NCBI GenBank assembly: GCA_942493375.1
Contig: OW818698.1
Location: forward strand, 4,650,001 to 4,714,000
Length of the DNA stretch: 64,000 bases
Direction of reading: 5' to 3'
Source: G942493375 sp942493375
Lineage (GTDB): Bacteria > Armatimonadota > UBA5829
The position numbers and the translations under genes were made by a program. The stretch's first letter is position 1. Each line of letters starts with the position of its first letter. Below the pieces are notes generated by a model. That model saw only the letters and a list, made by a program, of their open reading frames with translations, had not been told where the DNA came from and made no database searches. This document shows positions 33,560 through 44,700 of the stretch, piece by piece.

Positions 33560-34735
33560 ATGGAAAATTATAAAATCATTCGCGAACTTGGTCGCAGCAC
33601 TACCGGACTAGCATATGAGGCTGAAGATAATCGCTCCCATGCAAAGGTTATGCTCAAACTCATGCCAATTCCAGCAGGTGTTGATTCTGGTTATGTTGAC
33701 CAACAGATTGGGCACTTCAAGAATGAGGCAAGCGTACTATCTCAGCTCAAACATCCCGGTATTGCGCAGCCTTTTGACAGTGGACTCTTTGAAGGAAAGC
33801 TATATGCAGCGAGAGAACTGTGCCAGGGCACTACTCTTGGGGAGTTTTTGAAACACGAAAAAACTCTAGAGCATCCAAAAGCACAGGACATAGCCCTAAA
33901 GTTGCTTTCAGCGCTTGTTGCAGCCCACAAGCAGGGCATATTCCACGGAGACATAAGACCGGAGAATATTATGCTTGCCCGCGATGGTTCGGTTAAGCTG
34001 ATGGATTTCGGTATAGCGAAGCTGGAAGCTGGTTTAAGGGTCAGTAACGCTACACCTTATATGGCCCCCGAGCATATATCGAGAAACACGTTCGACCAAA
34101 AGAACGATATCTTCTCGGTTGGCGCGGTTTTATATGAAGCTTTATCAGGAGAGAGAGTCACTGCTCCAGTAGACCTGCAAACAAAGATGGAGCCCCGGAT
34201 GCTCAATACTCTGCCTGCAGCATGGAGCGGAATTCTACGGAAAGCGCTGACCGGTGATCCTGGGAAAAGATACCAGAGTGCTGCACAGATGATGGATGAT
34301 GTGCTTGTGGAGCGTAACCCTGTCGTGGTTGCCACGATTCCCGCTGTTCAACCAACCATACCAAAGTCACCATCTGTTCAGCAATATCAGAATACGCCGC
34401 CTCAAACCCCGCAGGACCCCGGTTTTGCTTCCAGAAATGACCCTGATGATATGCCATTTTGGAGCATTCTTTTCATGGATGCTGGTTGGTTTGGCAGGCG
34501 CAGCTTTGGGTTCAGACATAGTTTTATTGGAGGTCTTCTGGGACTGGTTATATTTATTGTTGTAGTGGTATTCCATCCACATGGTCCAAATCAAGACTAT
34601 GCAAGATTCGGAAACGATAACAGGTTTCCATTACTAGCCAATTATATTCTCCACAGACTTGTTACGCCTGTAATAATTGCAGTTCTAGTAATAGCAGTCG
34701 TGTTTATCGTCAGACGGTTTACCAGACGTCCCTGA
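33560..34735 (+). CDS. Ser/Thr protein kinase with C-terminal membrane helices
   Basis: A eukaryotic-type kinase domain fills about residues 1-260: a glycine loop ELGRSTTGLAYEAE, the VMLK lysine, catalytic loop HGDIRPEN (129-136, HGD instead of HRD) with Asp131, DFG at 149, and a TPYMAPEH activation-segment end. A Pro/Gln-rich linker follows, then two hydrophobic segments near the C-terminus, so the kinase is anchored with its catalytic domain inside. HGD rather than HRD is common in bacterial kinases that do not need activation-loop phosphorylation. ATG 33560 has GGAG at the right distance; ATG 33548 is too close to no site. No PASTA domains are present. Confidence 0.9.
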   Translation: MENYKIIRELGRSTTGLAYEAEDNRSHAKVMLKLMPIPAGVDSGYVDQQIGHFKNEASVLSQLKHPGIAQPFDSGLFEGKLYAARELCQGTTLGEFLKHEKTLEHPKAQDIALKLLSALVAAHKQGIFHGDIRPENIMLARDGSVKLMDFGIAKLEAGLRVSNATPYMAPEHISRNTFDQKNDIFSVGAVLYEALSGERVTAPVDLQTKMEPRMLNTLPAAWSGILRKALTGDPGKRYQSAAQMMDDVLVERNPVVVATIPAVQPTIPKSPSVQQYQNTPPQTPQDPGFASRNDPDDMPFWSILFMDAGWFGRRSFGFRHSFIGGLLGLVIFIVVVVFHPHGPNQDYARFGNDNRFPLLANYILHRLVTPVIIAVLVIAVVFIVRRFTRRP

Positions 34736-34966
34736 TTACGGTTGTTAGAAGCCACCTGGACATCCGAAAAATGAATGCTTGCTAACCCCCTTCTGGCATT
34801 TTGTACTAAGTCCTCACTGACTACCACCATCATTCATCCACATAAAGAAAAGTTGTATATATCCCTACTAATACGCGTAAATAATGATAGAATATATATA
34901 ACTTTTAATAACTCGGTGGCTAAGCCATCGAATAATTCATTTTATGTTTATTCTGGAGGAAGATCG

Positions 34967-35857
34967 ATGGACTATGATATACATGGTGCAGAGTTGGAAG
35001 ACGTTATTCCAGCCTGCAGAATGATGTGGGAGTCATATCCTAACCACCATGCAAATGACCCTGAGGATTTCTTTGAGCCATTTCAAACCTGCGATCCACA
35101 TTGGAAATGCGAGCATTTACGTATCCTGTGGAAAGGTGGACGGATGGCTGCCACGGTCAGAGTTTTTATGCGCGATGTTTACGACGGCAGCAATTATCTT
35201 GTGATGGGTGGAATTGGCAGTGTAGCGACGCATCCGGATTTCCAGAAGCAAGGTCTGGCTCAACTGGTGCTTCAGGATTCAATTGATTTTATGAAGTCCC
35301 AGGGAGTGGATTACTCAAGCCTATATGCAGGGCCGGTTCCTTTATATGAGAAACTGGGGTTTGAGGTTGTACCCAGGATCACCTATCGGGGAAAAGTCCG
35401 TGGGAATAGGTCTGAACTGACTGATAACACCAATATTGAACGAGCTAAAGAAATATATAGTGGATATTGCACGAGTTTGCCAGGGACATTCAAGCGTAGT
35501 GATGAATATTGGGATATGTGGGTCAAAGCAATGCGGATGCGAAATGGAGCCATTGTATACAGTTCAGATGCCAATACCTACGTAATATACTCAAGAGATC
35601 AGCAGTCCGGGGAGATCATCATTATGGATATTGCAAGTAGGGGCAATATAGATTCGCTGGCGAATGTTTTTGCGGATAAGCTACCGGGTGAAAACATCTC
35701 GCTCTGGGACATTTCTACAACTAATCCCATTATATCGGCTCTAAATAAGGTCTGCGAGGTGAATGTATCTGAACCAATACGGTCCTTTATGATAAAACAG
35801 TTGTCTGAGCGGAACCTGCCCTTAATGTTTAATGAGACCATAGTTGATCATTTCTAG
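34967..35857 (+). CDS. GNAT family N-acetyltransferase, Eis-like
   Basis: The acetyl-CoA-binding motif is VMGGIGSVATHPDFQKQGLAQ, giving the V-x-P-x-x-x-x-x-G-x-A pattern, followed by a helix and the terminal segment LYEKLGFEVV. The 296-residue length with an extra C-terminal domain resembles Eis-type acetyltransferases more than single-domain GNATs. ATG 34967 follows TGGAGGA; a longer frame from 34775 runs through AT-rich promoter-like DNA and is not likely. The acceptor substrate is unknown. It follows a kinase gene with a 230-base spacer and ends at a hairpin. Confidence 0.87.
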   Translation: MDYDIHGAELEDVIPACRMMWESYPNHHANDPEDFFEPFQTCDPHWKCEHLRILWKGGRMAATVRVFMRDVYDGSNYLVMGGIGSVATHPDFQKQGLAQLVLQDSIDFMKSQGVDYSSLYAGPVPLYEKLGFEVVPRITYRGKVRGNRSELTDNTNIERAKEIYSGYCTSLPGTFKRSDEYWDMWVKAMRMRNGAIVYSSDANTYVIYSRDQQSGEIIIMDIASRGNIDSLANVFADKLPGENISLWDISTTNPIISALNKVCEVNVSEPIRSFMIKQLSERNLPLMFNETIVDHF

Positions 35858-35860
35858 TGT

Positions 35861-35883
35861 GTGGCATTCATTCAGAATGCCAC
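35861..35883 (+). terminator. Hairpin after the acetyltransferase gene
   Basis: A nine-base-pair stem GTGGCATTC/GAATGCCAC with a five-base loop is followed by CCTATCTT. The U-content is modest, so termination is likely but not certain. Confidence 0.65.
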
Positions 35884-35891
35884 CCTATCTT

Positions 35892-35922
35892 GCATTATTC
35901 ATGATAAACTGAGCTTTTGGCC
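35892..35922 (-). repeat. Half copy of the CCGC palindromic element, minus strand
   Basis: Read on the minus strand, this is AAAAGCTCAGTTTATCATGAATAATGCA, matching the right half of the elements at 16589 and 23852 with a few changes. The left half was not found. The remaining bases to 36171 are AT-rich and contain no gene; AGGAGA at 36159-36164 belongs to the next gene. Confidence 0.65.
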
Positions 35923-36171
35923 TCTGGTATTTGCCGTATTAGTGCTGGGTAAATATTCCGGAGCAGTTGATTTCGTAACTAAAACCAGATTCGACTAGTA
36001 CTACGGCATAATGTATAATTCGTATATCACATTATAGTAACTAGGCGATTATTCTTCGGTGACTACGCTGGTGTTATATATAAAACAACTACTTACTTAA
36101 TAATTCAACGAATTACTGGTTCGACTCGATGAATCCCTGTAGTACTCAAATGGGATGTAGGAGAGTTGTAA

Positions 36172-38679
36172 GTGAACAGCAAGCCAAAAAGCCATATGTT
36201 GTGGTTCAATGTATCGTTGATTTTGCTGCTGGCAAGCCTTTTGTTAGCTGCGACGCTTGCGTTCGGCCAAACTAATCTACCCGCACGAGTGCCAGAGACA
36301 AACAAATTTCTTCAAAAACTTACCAAGCAGGAACGTGAATGGCTGCGTAAACATCCAATTATTCGAGTCGTTCAGGATCCGGGATGGCCTCCAGTCGAAT
36401 TCTCTGATGATTTGAATGTACCGTCGGGTATGTCGGCAGACTATCTGGATATTATTGAAAAGAAAATAGGCGTAAAGTTCGAACGGGTGCGTGGTTTGAG
36501 CTGGCAGGAAGCATATTCCCGCTTGAAGCGATGGGATATCGATATGACTACGTCTGTCGCTGTTACACCTGAGCGCACCAAATTCTGGGCGTTCACCAAA
36601 CCCTATATGAAAATACCCATTATCATTGCCACTCAACCGAGTGTTACGTACATAGGTGACATGCGGGAGCTAAATGGGAAGAAAATCGCTGTAGTAGATG
36701 GCTATGCGGTCAACGACTGGATGGCGAAAGAATTTCCGGAAGTTCGGCAGATTCGAGTGAAGACAGCTTTGGATGGCCTGGAGTCCTTGCAACGAGGCGA
36801 AGTATTTGCCTATATCGATAACCTGTTGGTAGTTGGGTATTACCAGGCAAGGATGCAAGTAACTGGTATCAAGATTGCTGGACAGACACCATATGTAAAT
36901 GCCCAGGCTATGGCGGTACGCAAAGACTGGAAACCTTTTGTCGGTATTTTGCAAAAGGCTTTGGACTCGATATCACTGACGGAGCGCAATGATATCTATA
37001 GAAAGTGGTTACCTATCCGCTACGAATATGGGTTCAACTACACTCTGTTTTGGCAGATATCTCTTATCTTCTCAGTGATTTTACTGACTCTGGTGATTTG
37101 GAATTGGAGACTGGCTAAAGAAATCAAGCGTCGTAAGATTGCAGAAGAAGCCTTGAGAATGAGTGAGTCTCTGTTTCGTCTGCTTGCTGAAAACTCAACT
37201 GATATGATTGCACGTCACGATGCACAAGGCCGATTTCTTTATGTTTCACCAGCCTGCCGTATATTAGTGGGATACGAACCGGAGGAATTAATCGGACACT
37301 CAGCCTTTGAATTCGTGCATCCTGACGACATTCCTAAGGTTGACGAGTCACGTTTGAGTATTATTGACCAGCCGGTTTTATCGACAACAGAATTCCGCAT
37401 GCTGTGTAAAAACGGGCAATACATTTGGCTTGAAACCATAAGTAAAACGATTGTTGATAATGAATCAGGTGATGTACTGGAGATACAGGCGGCAAGCAGA
37501 GACATATCCAAACGAAAGCAGGCAGAGGAAGCTTTGCGGGCAAGTGAGGAAAGGTATTCTCTGGTAAATAATTCAAGCCTGGATAGTATTTATGGTTATG
37601 ATACCTCCGGTCGTTTCACCAGTGCCAACAGGAATTTGTGCGAATTATTAAAACTTGAGGCGTCTCAGATAATTGGACATACCCACAACGAATTAGGATT
37701 TCCGGAATCTCAATGTGAAGAATGGGATGAATTGCACCGACTAGTGTATGAAACAGGCAGCACAATAATCTCGGAAACTGCAACTCAAATACCTGGGGGT
37801 GAAATACGAGATTATGAGGTAGTCCTTAATCCATTGCATGATGAAAACGGAATTATCATTGGCATTGGAGGCACTACGAGAGATATTACCGACCGTAAAC
37901 GGGTACAGGAAGAGATAAAGAAGCTCAATATGGAACTTGAACAACGTGTGGCCCAGCGTACGCTTCAACTTGAGACAACAAACAAGGAACTTGAAGCATT
38001 TTGCTACTCGGTATCACACGATCTGCGTGCTCCACTCAGGGCTATTGATGGTTTTAGCAAGGCCATTATGGAGGATTGCGGAACGTTGCTAGATGAGCAC
38101 GGCCAGGACTACCTGCAACGGGTTTGTGTAGCTGCAGAAAAAATGTCCAGCTTGATCGATGATTTGCTTAAACTCTCTCGTCTGAGCCGTGAGACTATGA
38201 CGTTTAAGGATGTAAATCTAAGCAATTTGGTTGCGGTTATTATGTCCAATCTACGGCAAACTGAACCGGAACGTAGAGCAGATTTCATTGTTGAGCCTGG
38301 CGTAGTAGTCCAGGGAGATGAACGCCTACTGGCTATAATGCTTGAAAACCTGTTGGACAATGCATGGAAGTTTACTAAATACCAGCCAAATGCAGTGATC
38401 GAATTCGGAATATCCAGGCTAAATGGAGAACCGACCTATTATGTTTCTGATAATGGAGTAGGTTTTGATCTGACTTATGTCGACAAGCTGTTTGGCGCGT
38501 TTCAAAGATTACATAGTGCTGATGAATTTCCGGGCACAGGCATTGGCTTGGCTACGGTCCAGCGCATCATTAACCGACATGGCGGACGCATCTGGGCTGA
38601 ATCACAATTGGGTAAAGGCGCAGTGTTTTATTTCGTTCTGCAGTTTGATTATGCAACTGATAAATCTGAATCTCTTTGA
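36172..38679 (+). CDS. Membrane histidine kinase with periplasmic solute-binding sensor and two PAS domains
   Basis: The GTG start has AGGAGA 7 bases upstream. An N-terminal leader is followed by a periplasmic solute-binding-protein-type-3 domain (about 50-285: VVQDPGWPPVEF, then DIDMTTSVAVTPERTK), as in BvgS-like sensors. One membrane helix (about 293-312) leads to two PAS domains and a coiled coil. HisKA has His616 in VSHDLRAPL, followed by a HATPase (ENLLDNAWKFTK, DNGVGF, GTGIGLAT). The histidine domain is of the phytochrome-like type that pairs with stand-alone receivers. The next gene, 53 bases on, is such a receiver. The ligand may be an amino acid or similar small molecule but is unknown. 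Confidence 0.92.
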   Translation: MNSKPKSHMLWFNVSLILLLASLLLAATLAFGQTNLPARVPETNKFLQKLTKQEREWLRKHPIIRVVQDPGWPPVEFSDDLNVPSGMSADYLDIIEKKIGVKFERVRGLSWQEAYSRLKRWDIDMTTSVAVTPERTKFWAFTKPYMKIPIIIATQPSVTYIGDMRELNGKKIAVVDGYAVNDWMAKEFPEVRQIRVKTALDGLESLQRGEVFAYIDNLLVVGYYQARMQVTGIKIAGQTPYVNAQAMAVRKDWKPFVGILQKALDSISLTERNDIYRKWLPIRYEYGFNYTLFWQISLIFSVILLTLVIWNWRLAKEIKRRKIAEEALRMSESLFRLLAENSTDMIARHDAQGRFLYVSPACRILVGYEPEELIGHSAFEFVHPDDIPKVDESRLSIIDQPVLSTTEFRMLCKNGQYIWLETISKTIVDNESGDVLEIQAASRDISKRKQAEEALRASEERYSLVNNSSLDSIYGYDTSGRFTSANRNLCELLKLEASQIIGHTHNELGFPESQCEEWDELHRLVYETGSTIISETATQIPGGEIRDYEVVLNPLHDENGIIIGIGGTTRDITDRKRVQEEIKKLNMELEQRVAQRTLQLETTNKELEAFCYSVSHDLRAPLRAIDGFSKAIMEDCGTLLDEHGQDYLQRVCVAAEKMSSLIDDLLKLSRLSRETMTFKDVNLSNLVAVIMSNLRQTEPERRADFIVEPGVVVQGDERLLAIMLENLLDNAWKFTKYQPNAVIEFGISRLNGEPTYYVSDNGVGFDLTYVDKLFGAFQRLHSADEFPGTGIGLATVQRIINRHGGRIWAESQLGKGAVFYFVLQFDYATDKSESL

Positions 38680-38732
38680 TTGTAGACCTTACAGGTCGAG
38701 TGAGTTATAAATAATAGGACGGTGAATATAAT

Positions 38733-39191
38733 ATGAGTGATTTATGTAGATCTATCATACTGTTAGTTGAAGATAATCTTGATGATGTAGATTTGACCAT
38801 TCGTGCACTTGAACGGAACAAGATCAAGAACGAGGTGATTGTTGCTCACGATGGTGTAGAAGCCCTTGACTACCTGTTCGGTACAGGGGAGTATGCCGGC
38901 CGCGATGTATCTATAACTCCCCAGGTAGTACTTCTGGACCTGAAACTACCCAAAATAGACGGGCTGGAAGTACTCAAACGCATTCGAGAAGATGAACGTA
39001 CCAAGCTGTTACCGGTAGTTATAATGACTTCTTCGAACGAAGAACAGGATGTTGTAGGTGGGTACAGTCTTGGAGCCAACAGCTATATACGAAAACCTGT
39101 AGATTTCAACAGTTTCACCGAAGCGGTGCGGCAATTGGGCCTTTACTGGCTCTTGTTGAACGAGATACCACGTGTTCCAAGGAATCGATAG
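38733..39191 (+). CDS. Rcp1-type single-domain response regulator
   Basis: This 152-residue stand-alone receiver has the pocket VEDN, phospho-acceptor Asp69 (VLLDLKLP), Thr/Ser in MTSS and Lys in IRKPVD. The LFGTGEYAGRD insertion and the C-terminal FTEAVRQLGLYWLLLNE helix are typical of regulators paired with phytochrome-like histidine kinases (Rcp1). It follows the periplasmic-sensor kinase by 53 bases and is its likely acceptor. There is no output domain, so it probably relays phosphate or binds a partner. The ribosome site is weak. Confidence 0.93.
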   Translation: MSDLCRSIILLVEDNLDDVDLTIRALERNKIKNEVIVAHDGVEALDYLFGTGEYAGRDVSITPQVVLLDLKLPKIDGLEVLKRIREDERTKLLPVVIMTSSNEEQDVVGGYSLGANSYIRKPVDFNSFTEAVRQLGLYWLLLNEIPRVPRNR

Positions 39192-39369
39192 ATATTTCAA
39201 TTCATTATATAAAATTCCCACCTGACTGGGAGGGATGTCCGTGTCTGGTAACAGCTTAGTGTTGCGGGAGTTTGTCATCCTGAGAAACTCTCATATGGGT
39301 GTTAGGCGAAATTGGTTATGTATTACATCAACATAGATTCACAGATAGATGGTTATGGAAGAGGTCTAT

Positions 39370-41691
39370 ATGGGTGATTCACTTCGCATCTTGATAGTAG
39401 AAGACTCGGAAGATGATGCTTTGCTTATGCTGGCGGAGCTAAAGCGTGGTGGATTTGATCCTGTTTTTCTTCGTGTAGAAACCTCCGAAGCAATGTCGAA
39501 TGCACTTCGCGATCGAGTGTGGGATATTGTAGTATCGGACTATGTAATGCCTCGTTTCAGTGGTCTCGCAGCCCTGAAACTTCTTCAGGAGACCGGTCTT
39601 GATCTTCCATTTATTGTGGTTTCCGGTCATATCGGTGAAGACATTGCGGTTGATGCAATGAAAGCTGGAGCCCACGATTACATCCTGAAGGGCCATTATT
39701 CACGGCTAGTGCCAGCGATCAATCGTGAGTTGCGAGAGGCGGCCATCCGCAATGAGAAAGCATTGTCAGAACAAGCTCTGCGAGAGAGTGAAGAGCGCTT
39801 CAGATCATTGTTCGAAAACATGCTGGATGGCTACGCATATTGTGAAGGCATTCTTGAGAATGACCGGCTTGTTGACTTCAGGTATATTGCGGTAAACAAC
39901 GCATTTTATAGACTAACAGGGCTAGAACATGTCGTAGGAAAGAATGTTTCAGAGGTTGTTCCAGGTTTAAGAGCATCCAATCCAAGATTGTTTGAAATCT
40001 ACGGCAATGTAATCAAAAGTGGTATTCCGGAGAAGTTTGAAGAGTATATCGAGCCGTTGGGGATTTACTTATCAATAAGTGTCTACAGTACCGGCAACCA
40101 ACACTTTGTTGCAGTGTTCGATAACATCACCGAACGCAAACAGGTTGAAAAGACATTGACAGAGAGTGAATTAAACCTGAGGGAAGCTCAAGACATCGCC
40201 AGACTGGGAAGATGGGAACTCAATAAAATTACTAACTGTTTATCCTGGTCGGATGGCATATTCAATATCTTTGAGACTGACCGTCATAACTTTGCTGCCT
40301 CATATGAGACTTTCCTTGATTATATCCATCCTGATGATCGTGTATTTGTTGCAAAAGCCTATCAGGAGTCAGTTGAGAATCATACACCTTATGATATTGA
40401 GCACCGCTTGTTAATGAAAGATGGCCGTGTCAAGTGGGTCAGTGAGATAGGTCGCACTGTATATGATGCTGCAGGCAATCCAATCTACTCAAGAGGTACG
40501 GTTCAGGACATTACTGAGCGTAAACAGGCTGAACAAGCCCTGCGGAACAGTGAACAGCGGTTAGATATGGCACAGAATGCAGCAAATGTTGGAGTCTGGG
40601 ATTGGAGTCTAGTAACAGGGCATATTGAATGGTCATCTCGTATGTTTGAACTTTTCGGGCTTGACCCGGCGCATGATTCAGCATCCTTTGAGGTATGGCA
40701 GAGAGCCTTACATCCTGAGGATATTGAGATAGCATCACAACGAATTGATCAGGCATTAGCACAACGGGTTACCTTGAATAGTGACTACCGGATTGTGACG
40801 CCGGATAGTGAAGTGCGTTGGATAAATGCTACTGGAGAAGGCAAGTATGACGAACAGGGACAACCAGTTCGAATGATCGGTATCTGTATGGATATTACGC
40901 AGAGGAAACTGACTGAAGCTGCGCTATTGCGTGCAGCTGAGCGTGACCGTCATATCGCTGATGTCTTGCAGCGGACAGTAATGCCTTCACAGGCACTGAT
41001 ACAGCCTGATGGTTACCAGATAGCTGCCAGATATCGGCCAGCCTTAACCGAAGCAGAGGTGTGCGGAGACTTCTGCGATGTATTCGATATGGGTAACGGT
41101 AAGATAGGGATTGCAATAGGGGATGTAGTTGGTAAGGGATTACTCGGTGCTGTGCGAGTTACTGCGGCAAGGAATGCCATAAGGTGCTATGCATATATGG
41201 AGAACAGTCCAGCCAGCGTAATGAACCTTGTTAATGAAGCCTTGTGCAGAGATATAACTACTGAGAACGATATGTTGACCGCTTTCTTTGCTGAGTTGAA
41301 CATCTGTACAGGTGTCCTTAGATATTGTAACGCTGGTCATGAACCTCCAATTGTTAGACATTCTAATGGTCAAATAGAATCTCTTGCTACGGGTGGTCCG
41401 ATGTTTGTCGGAATGGGTAGTCAACTCTATCGTGAGGGAGAAATACACCTCGGTGAGGGTGATCTATTTGTGATGGTTACAGATGGTATCACCGAAGCTA
41501 GAAATGTGGGTTATGCTGAACAGTTCGGAGCAGAAGGAATAGCGGAGTCTGTTTCGGCCAATGTTAGTATGTCGGCTGATCAGATTGCTGAAAGGCTGCT
41601 GGAATCAGCATCGTCATTTGTGAATGAGCCATTGCGCGATGATGCAGCAATAGTTGTAATTAAGGTAGTAAACAAAGACAATCATAAATAA
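39370..41691 (+). CDS. REC-PAS-PAS-PAS-PP2C (RsbU/SpoIIE-type) phosphatase
   Basis: A receiver (about 4-120, Asp57 in VVSDYVMP) is followed by three PAS domains (about 135-255, 265-385 and 390-510) and a C-terminal SpoIIE-type PP2C phosphatase (about 525-770). Metal-binding acids are seen in VCGDFCDVF, IGDVVGKG, VTDGITEA and LRDDAAIVV. Such enzymes dephosphorylate STAS antagonists to release sigma factors or other targets from RsbW-type kinases. Two RsbW-type ATPases are encoded next in the same direction. ATG 39370 has GAGG close upstream; ATG 39349 is less likely. Its stop codon lies within a half copy of the palindromic repeat. Confidence 0.93.
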   Translation: MGDSLRILIVEDSEDDALLMLAELKRGGFDPVFLRVETSEAMSNALRDRVWDIVVSDYVMPRFSGLAALKLLQETGLDLPFIVVSGHIGEDIAVDAMKAGAHDYILKGHYSRLVPAINRELREAAIRNEKALSEQALRESEERFRSLFENMLDGYAYCEGILENDRLVDFRYIAVNNAFYRLTGLEHVVGKNVSEVVPGLRASNPRLFEIYGNVIKSGIPEKFEEYIEPLGIYLSISVYSTGNQHFVAVFDNITERKQVEKTLTESELNLREAQDIARLGRWELNKITNCLSWSDGIFNIFETDRHNFAASYETFLDYIHPDDRVFVAKAYQESVENHTPYDIEHRLLMKDGRVKWVSEIGRTVYDAAGNPIYSRGTVQDITERKQAEQALRNSEQRLDMAQNAANVGVWDWSLVTGHIEWSSRMFELFGLDPAHDSASFEVWQRALHPEDIEIASQRIDQALAQRVTLNSDYRIVTPDSEVRWINATGEGKYDEQGQPVRMIGICMDITQRKLTEAALLRAAERDRHIADVLQRTVMPSQALIQPDGYQIAARYRPALTEAEVCGDFCDVFDMGNGKIGIAIGDVVGKGLLGAVRVTAARNAIRCYAYMENSPASVMNLVNEALCRDITTENDMLTAFFAELNICTGVLRYCNAGHEPPIVRHSNGQIESLATGGPMFVGMGSQLYREGEIHLGEGDLFVMVTDGITEARNVGYAEQFGAEGIAESVSANVSMSADQIAERLLESASSFVNEPLRDDAAIVVIKVVNKDNHK

Positions 41692-41700
41692 TGCGGGTTG
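41681..41700 (+). repeat. Right-end fragment of CCGC palindromic element
   Basis: ATCATAAATAATGCGGGTTG matches the right arm of the full elements. It overlaps the end of the phosphatase gene and supplies its TAA stop. Confidence 0.65.
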
Positions 41701-41740
41701 GAATACTCTTCATCGTTGAAGTTTGGCGAGAGGGAAATCA

Positions 41741-44700
41741 ATGACGGACGGATTTGATTCATCGAATAATATAAATGAACTGCGTCAACGGGCTGAAGAT
41801 CGGCTGGAAAATCTTATTGAGAGTCTTCCGGTAACTACAGATCCAGAGACCAAACGCCTGGTTCATGAACTGCAGGTCCACCAGATTGAGTTGGAAATGC
41901 AGAACGAGGAACTCCGGCGTTTACAGTCTGATGCGGAAACTGCGCTTGAAAAGTATTCGGATCTCTACAATTCCGCGCCGGTGGCATACTTTACACTTGA
42001 CCGCACAGGAACTATTAGTCAGGTGAATCTAGCCGGAGCGAGACTGCTGAACAAGCCAATATCCAGTTTGGTAAAAGAATGCCTGGCGTTTTTTATTCCC
42101 ATTGATAACCGTTCGTCATTCAATGCATATCTTTTCAGAATATTCGAAAGCCATACAAGAGAAAGTTTCAAGACGGATATTGTGACTGAAGCAGGAGATA
42201 AACGATATGTCCAAATGGATGCAGTTATTTCCAAGGATGATGAAAAGTGCTGCATAGCGATAACGGATTTTACCGAGTCTAGAGTTTTAGAACAGTCTAC
42301 TCAGGAGAACGAAGAGAATCTCAAATCATTGTTTAATGCGATTTATGAATCGGTTTGTCTAATAGAGCGCGATGGTATAGTGCTCTCTGTAAATCAGACT
42401 TTTGCGGCACGGATAAACAAGAGCATATCTGATTGTATTGGTCAGTCGATTTATAGTCTGATACCTGCGGATATAGCAGCCGCACGCAAGTTAATTATTG
42501 ACGAAGTGATAGATACCGCACAACCTGTAGAATTTGAGGATGAACGACAGGGACGCTGGCTCCATCACAGCGTGAGTCCAATTCTAAATCCTGATGGCAG
42601 AGTTGATCGATTAGCAATATATGCTATGGATATCACCAGGAGAAAGAAAGCGGAAATACGACGGCTTGTGTCAGCTGACATGTTGAAGCTGATCAATGCA
42701 ACTGTTGATTTTCGTCAGATGATCAAATCCGTCGTCGCGTATCTACAGAACTGGACAGGCTGTGAAGCCGTAGGGATCAGGATACATGAAGGGGATGATT
42801 ACCCGTATTATGGAACACGCGGCTTTACTGATGAATTCGTACAATTAGAAACTCGGCTTTGTCAGTATGATGAGAATAATGAAATCGTTCGTGATGCTGT
42901 TGGCAATCCTTGTCTGGATTGTATGTGCGGGAATGTTTTACAGGGGAGATTTGACCCCGGTAAACCATTCTTCACTTCTCGTGGAAGTTTTTGGACTAAC
43001 TCCACTAGTGATCTTTTAGCTAGCACTTCAGATGCCGATCGCCAGGCACGCACACGCAACCGTTGTAATGGTGAAGGTTATGAATCCGTCGCTCTCATCT
43101 CCCTTCGTTCAGGTGGTAAAACAACAGGATTAATCCAATTTAACGACAAGCGAAAAGATCGTTTTACGCCTGATATGATAGGGATACTTGAGCGACTTGG
43201 GGAGAGTATTGCAAGCGCAATACTGGAGAGGCAGGCAAGAGAAGCACAACGACTTAGTGAGGAGAGATACCGCACGGTCGTTGCTTCGACCAATGACGGA
43301 ATTATCCTCCAGGACAGATCTGGCTTCATTCTGACGTTTAACAAAGCGGCAGAAAGGATTTTTGGTATCACAGCTGAGAGTGCACTGAAGCAGACATCAA
43401 CCAGTTATGATTGGAAAACATATCGGGAAGATGGAATAGAATGGCCGGGTTCCGAGCATCCATCTATGCATACTTTTTCTACAGGTGAACCCTGTCATAA
43501 CGCATTAATGAAAGTGGTACGGTCTGGCGGAGATTTTTCGTGGGTAAACGTCAATACCAATCCCATATTTACCGAAGGTGATAGTGAACCGAGTGCGGTG
43601 GTTATAACAATTTCTGATATCACCGAGAGAAAACTGGCTGAAGAATCACTGCAGGAAAACGAACGGATTTTGAATGCCACCCAAAGACTTAGCAAAGCAG
43701 GCGGCTGGGAGTGGGATGCAGGTACACAGAGAATGACCTGGACAGATGAGGCCTATCGCATCCATGATTTTGATCCCGATGAGTTCACCCCAAACTCGCC
43801 AGAACACATAACCAGAAGCTTAGCATGTTATATGCCTGACGACCAGCCTCTTATCAGAGCTACGTTCCAACGCTGCATTGAGTTTGGTGAATCCTATGAC
43901 CTGGAAGTCCCATTTATTACCGCTAAAGGACGTCGACTCTGGATACGTACCACAGCAGAAGCAGTGTGGGTAAATGGTCAAGTTGCCAAGGTAGTCGGCA
44001 ACATAATGGACATCACGGATCGCAAAATAGCAGAAGAAGCTCTGCGAGAAAATGAAGAACGGTTCCGGACGTTGGCCTCGCTGGCGCCGGTGGGAATTTA
44101 TCTGTGTGATCCTGATGGTTCCTGTAAATATGCTAATCTGCGCTGGTGTGAAATGGCCGGACTAAGCATGAAAGAAGCGCTTGGAAACGGATGGATAAAT
44201 GGATTACATCCTGAGGATCGCTCCTCTGTAATCTCGGCATGGCAACAGATGGTAGAATCAGAAGGTCACTGGGGGCTTGAATATCGTTTCCAGAATCCTG
44301 CAGGTCAAGTTACCTGGGTATATGGATTAGCAGCTCCTCAGCGTGATGCTCAAGGGAATATTATCGGTTATATTGGCATCAACACAGATATCACCGAGCA
44401 AAAACTGGCAGAAGTTGCACTCAAGGCAAATGAAGAGAAGCTTAGGATTCTTTTCGATACTATGTCCGAAGGAGTCGCCCTGAACGAAATCATCTATGAT
44501 GATAATGGGGAGATGATAGACTACAGGATCCTTGAAGTTAACGAAGCATTCTATTCAATTGCAGATTATGAATCTGGACAGGTCATCGGTAATGTTGCCA
44601 CCCAGCTTTATGGAATGACAACAGAATATATTAAATCATTCTGGAAATCCCATAGGAACAATAATGAAGTTGTTCAAACTGAGATGGTCAGCCCAATAAA

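Noticed and set aside
39272..39290. GTCATCCTGAGAAAC as another copy of the GTCATTCTGAAC family
   Set aside because: Only about 12 bases match and neither the GAAGAATCTGC part nor an inverted arm is present.
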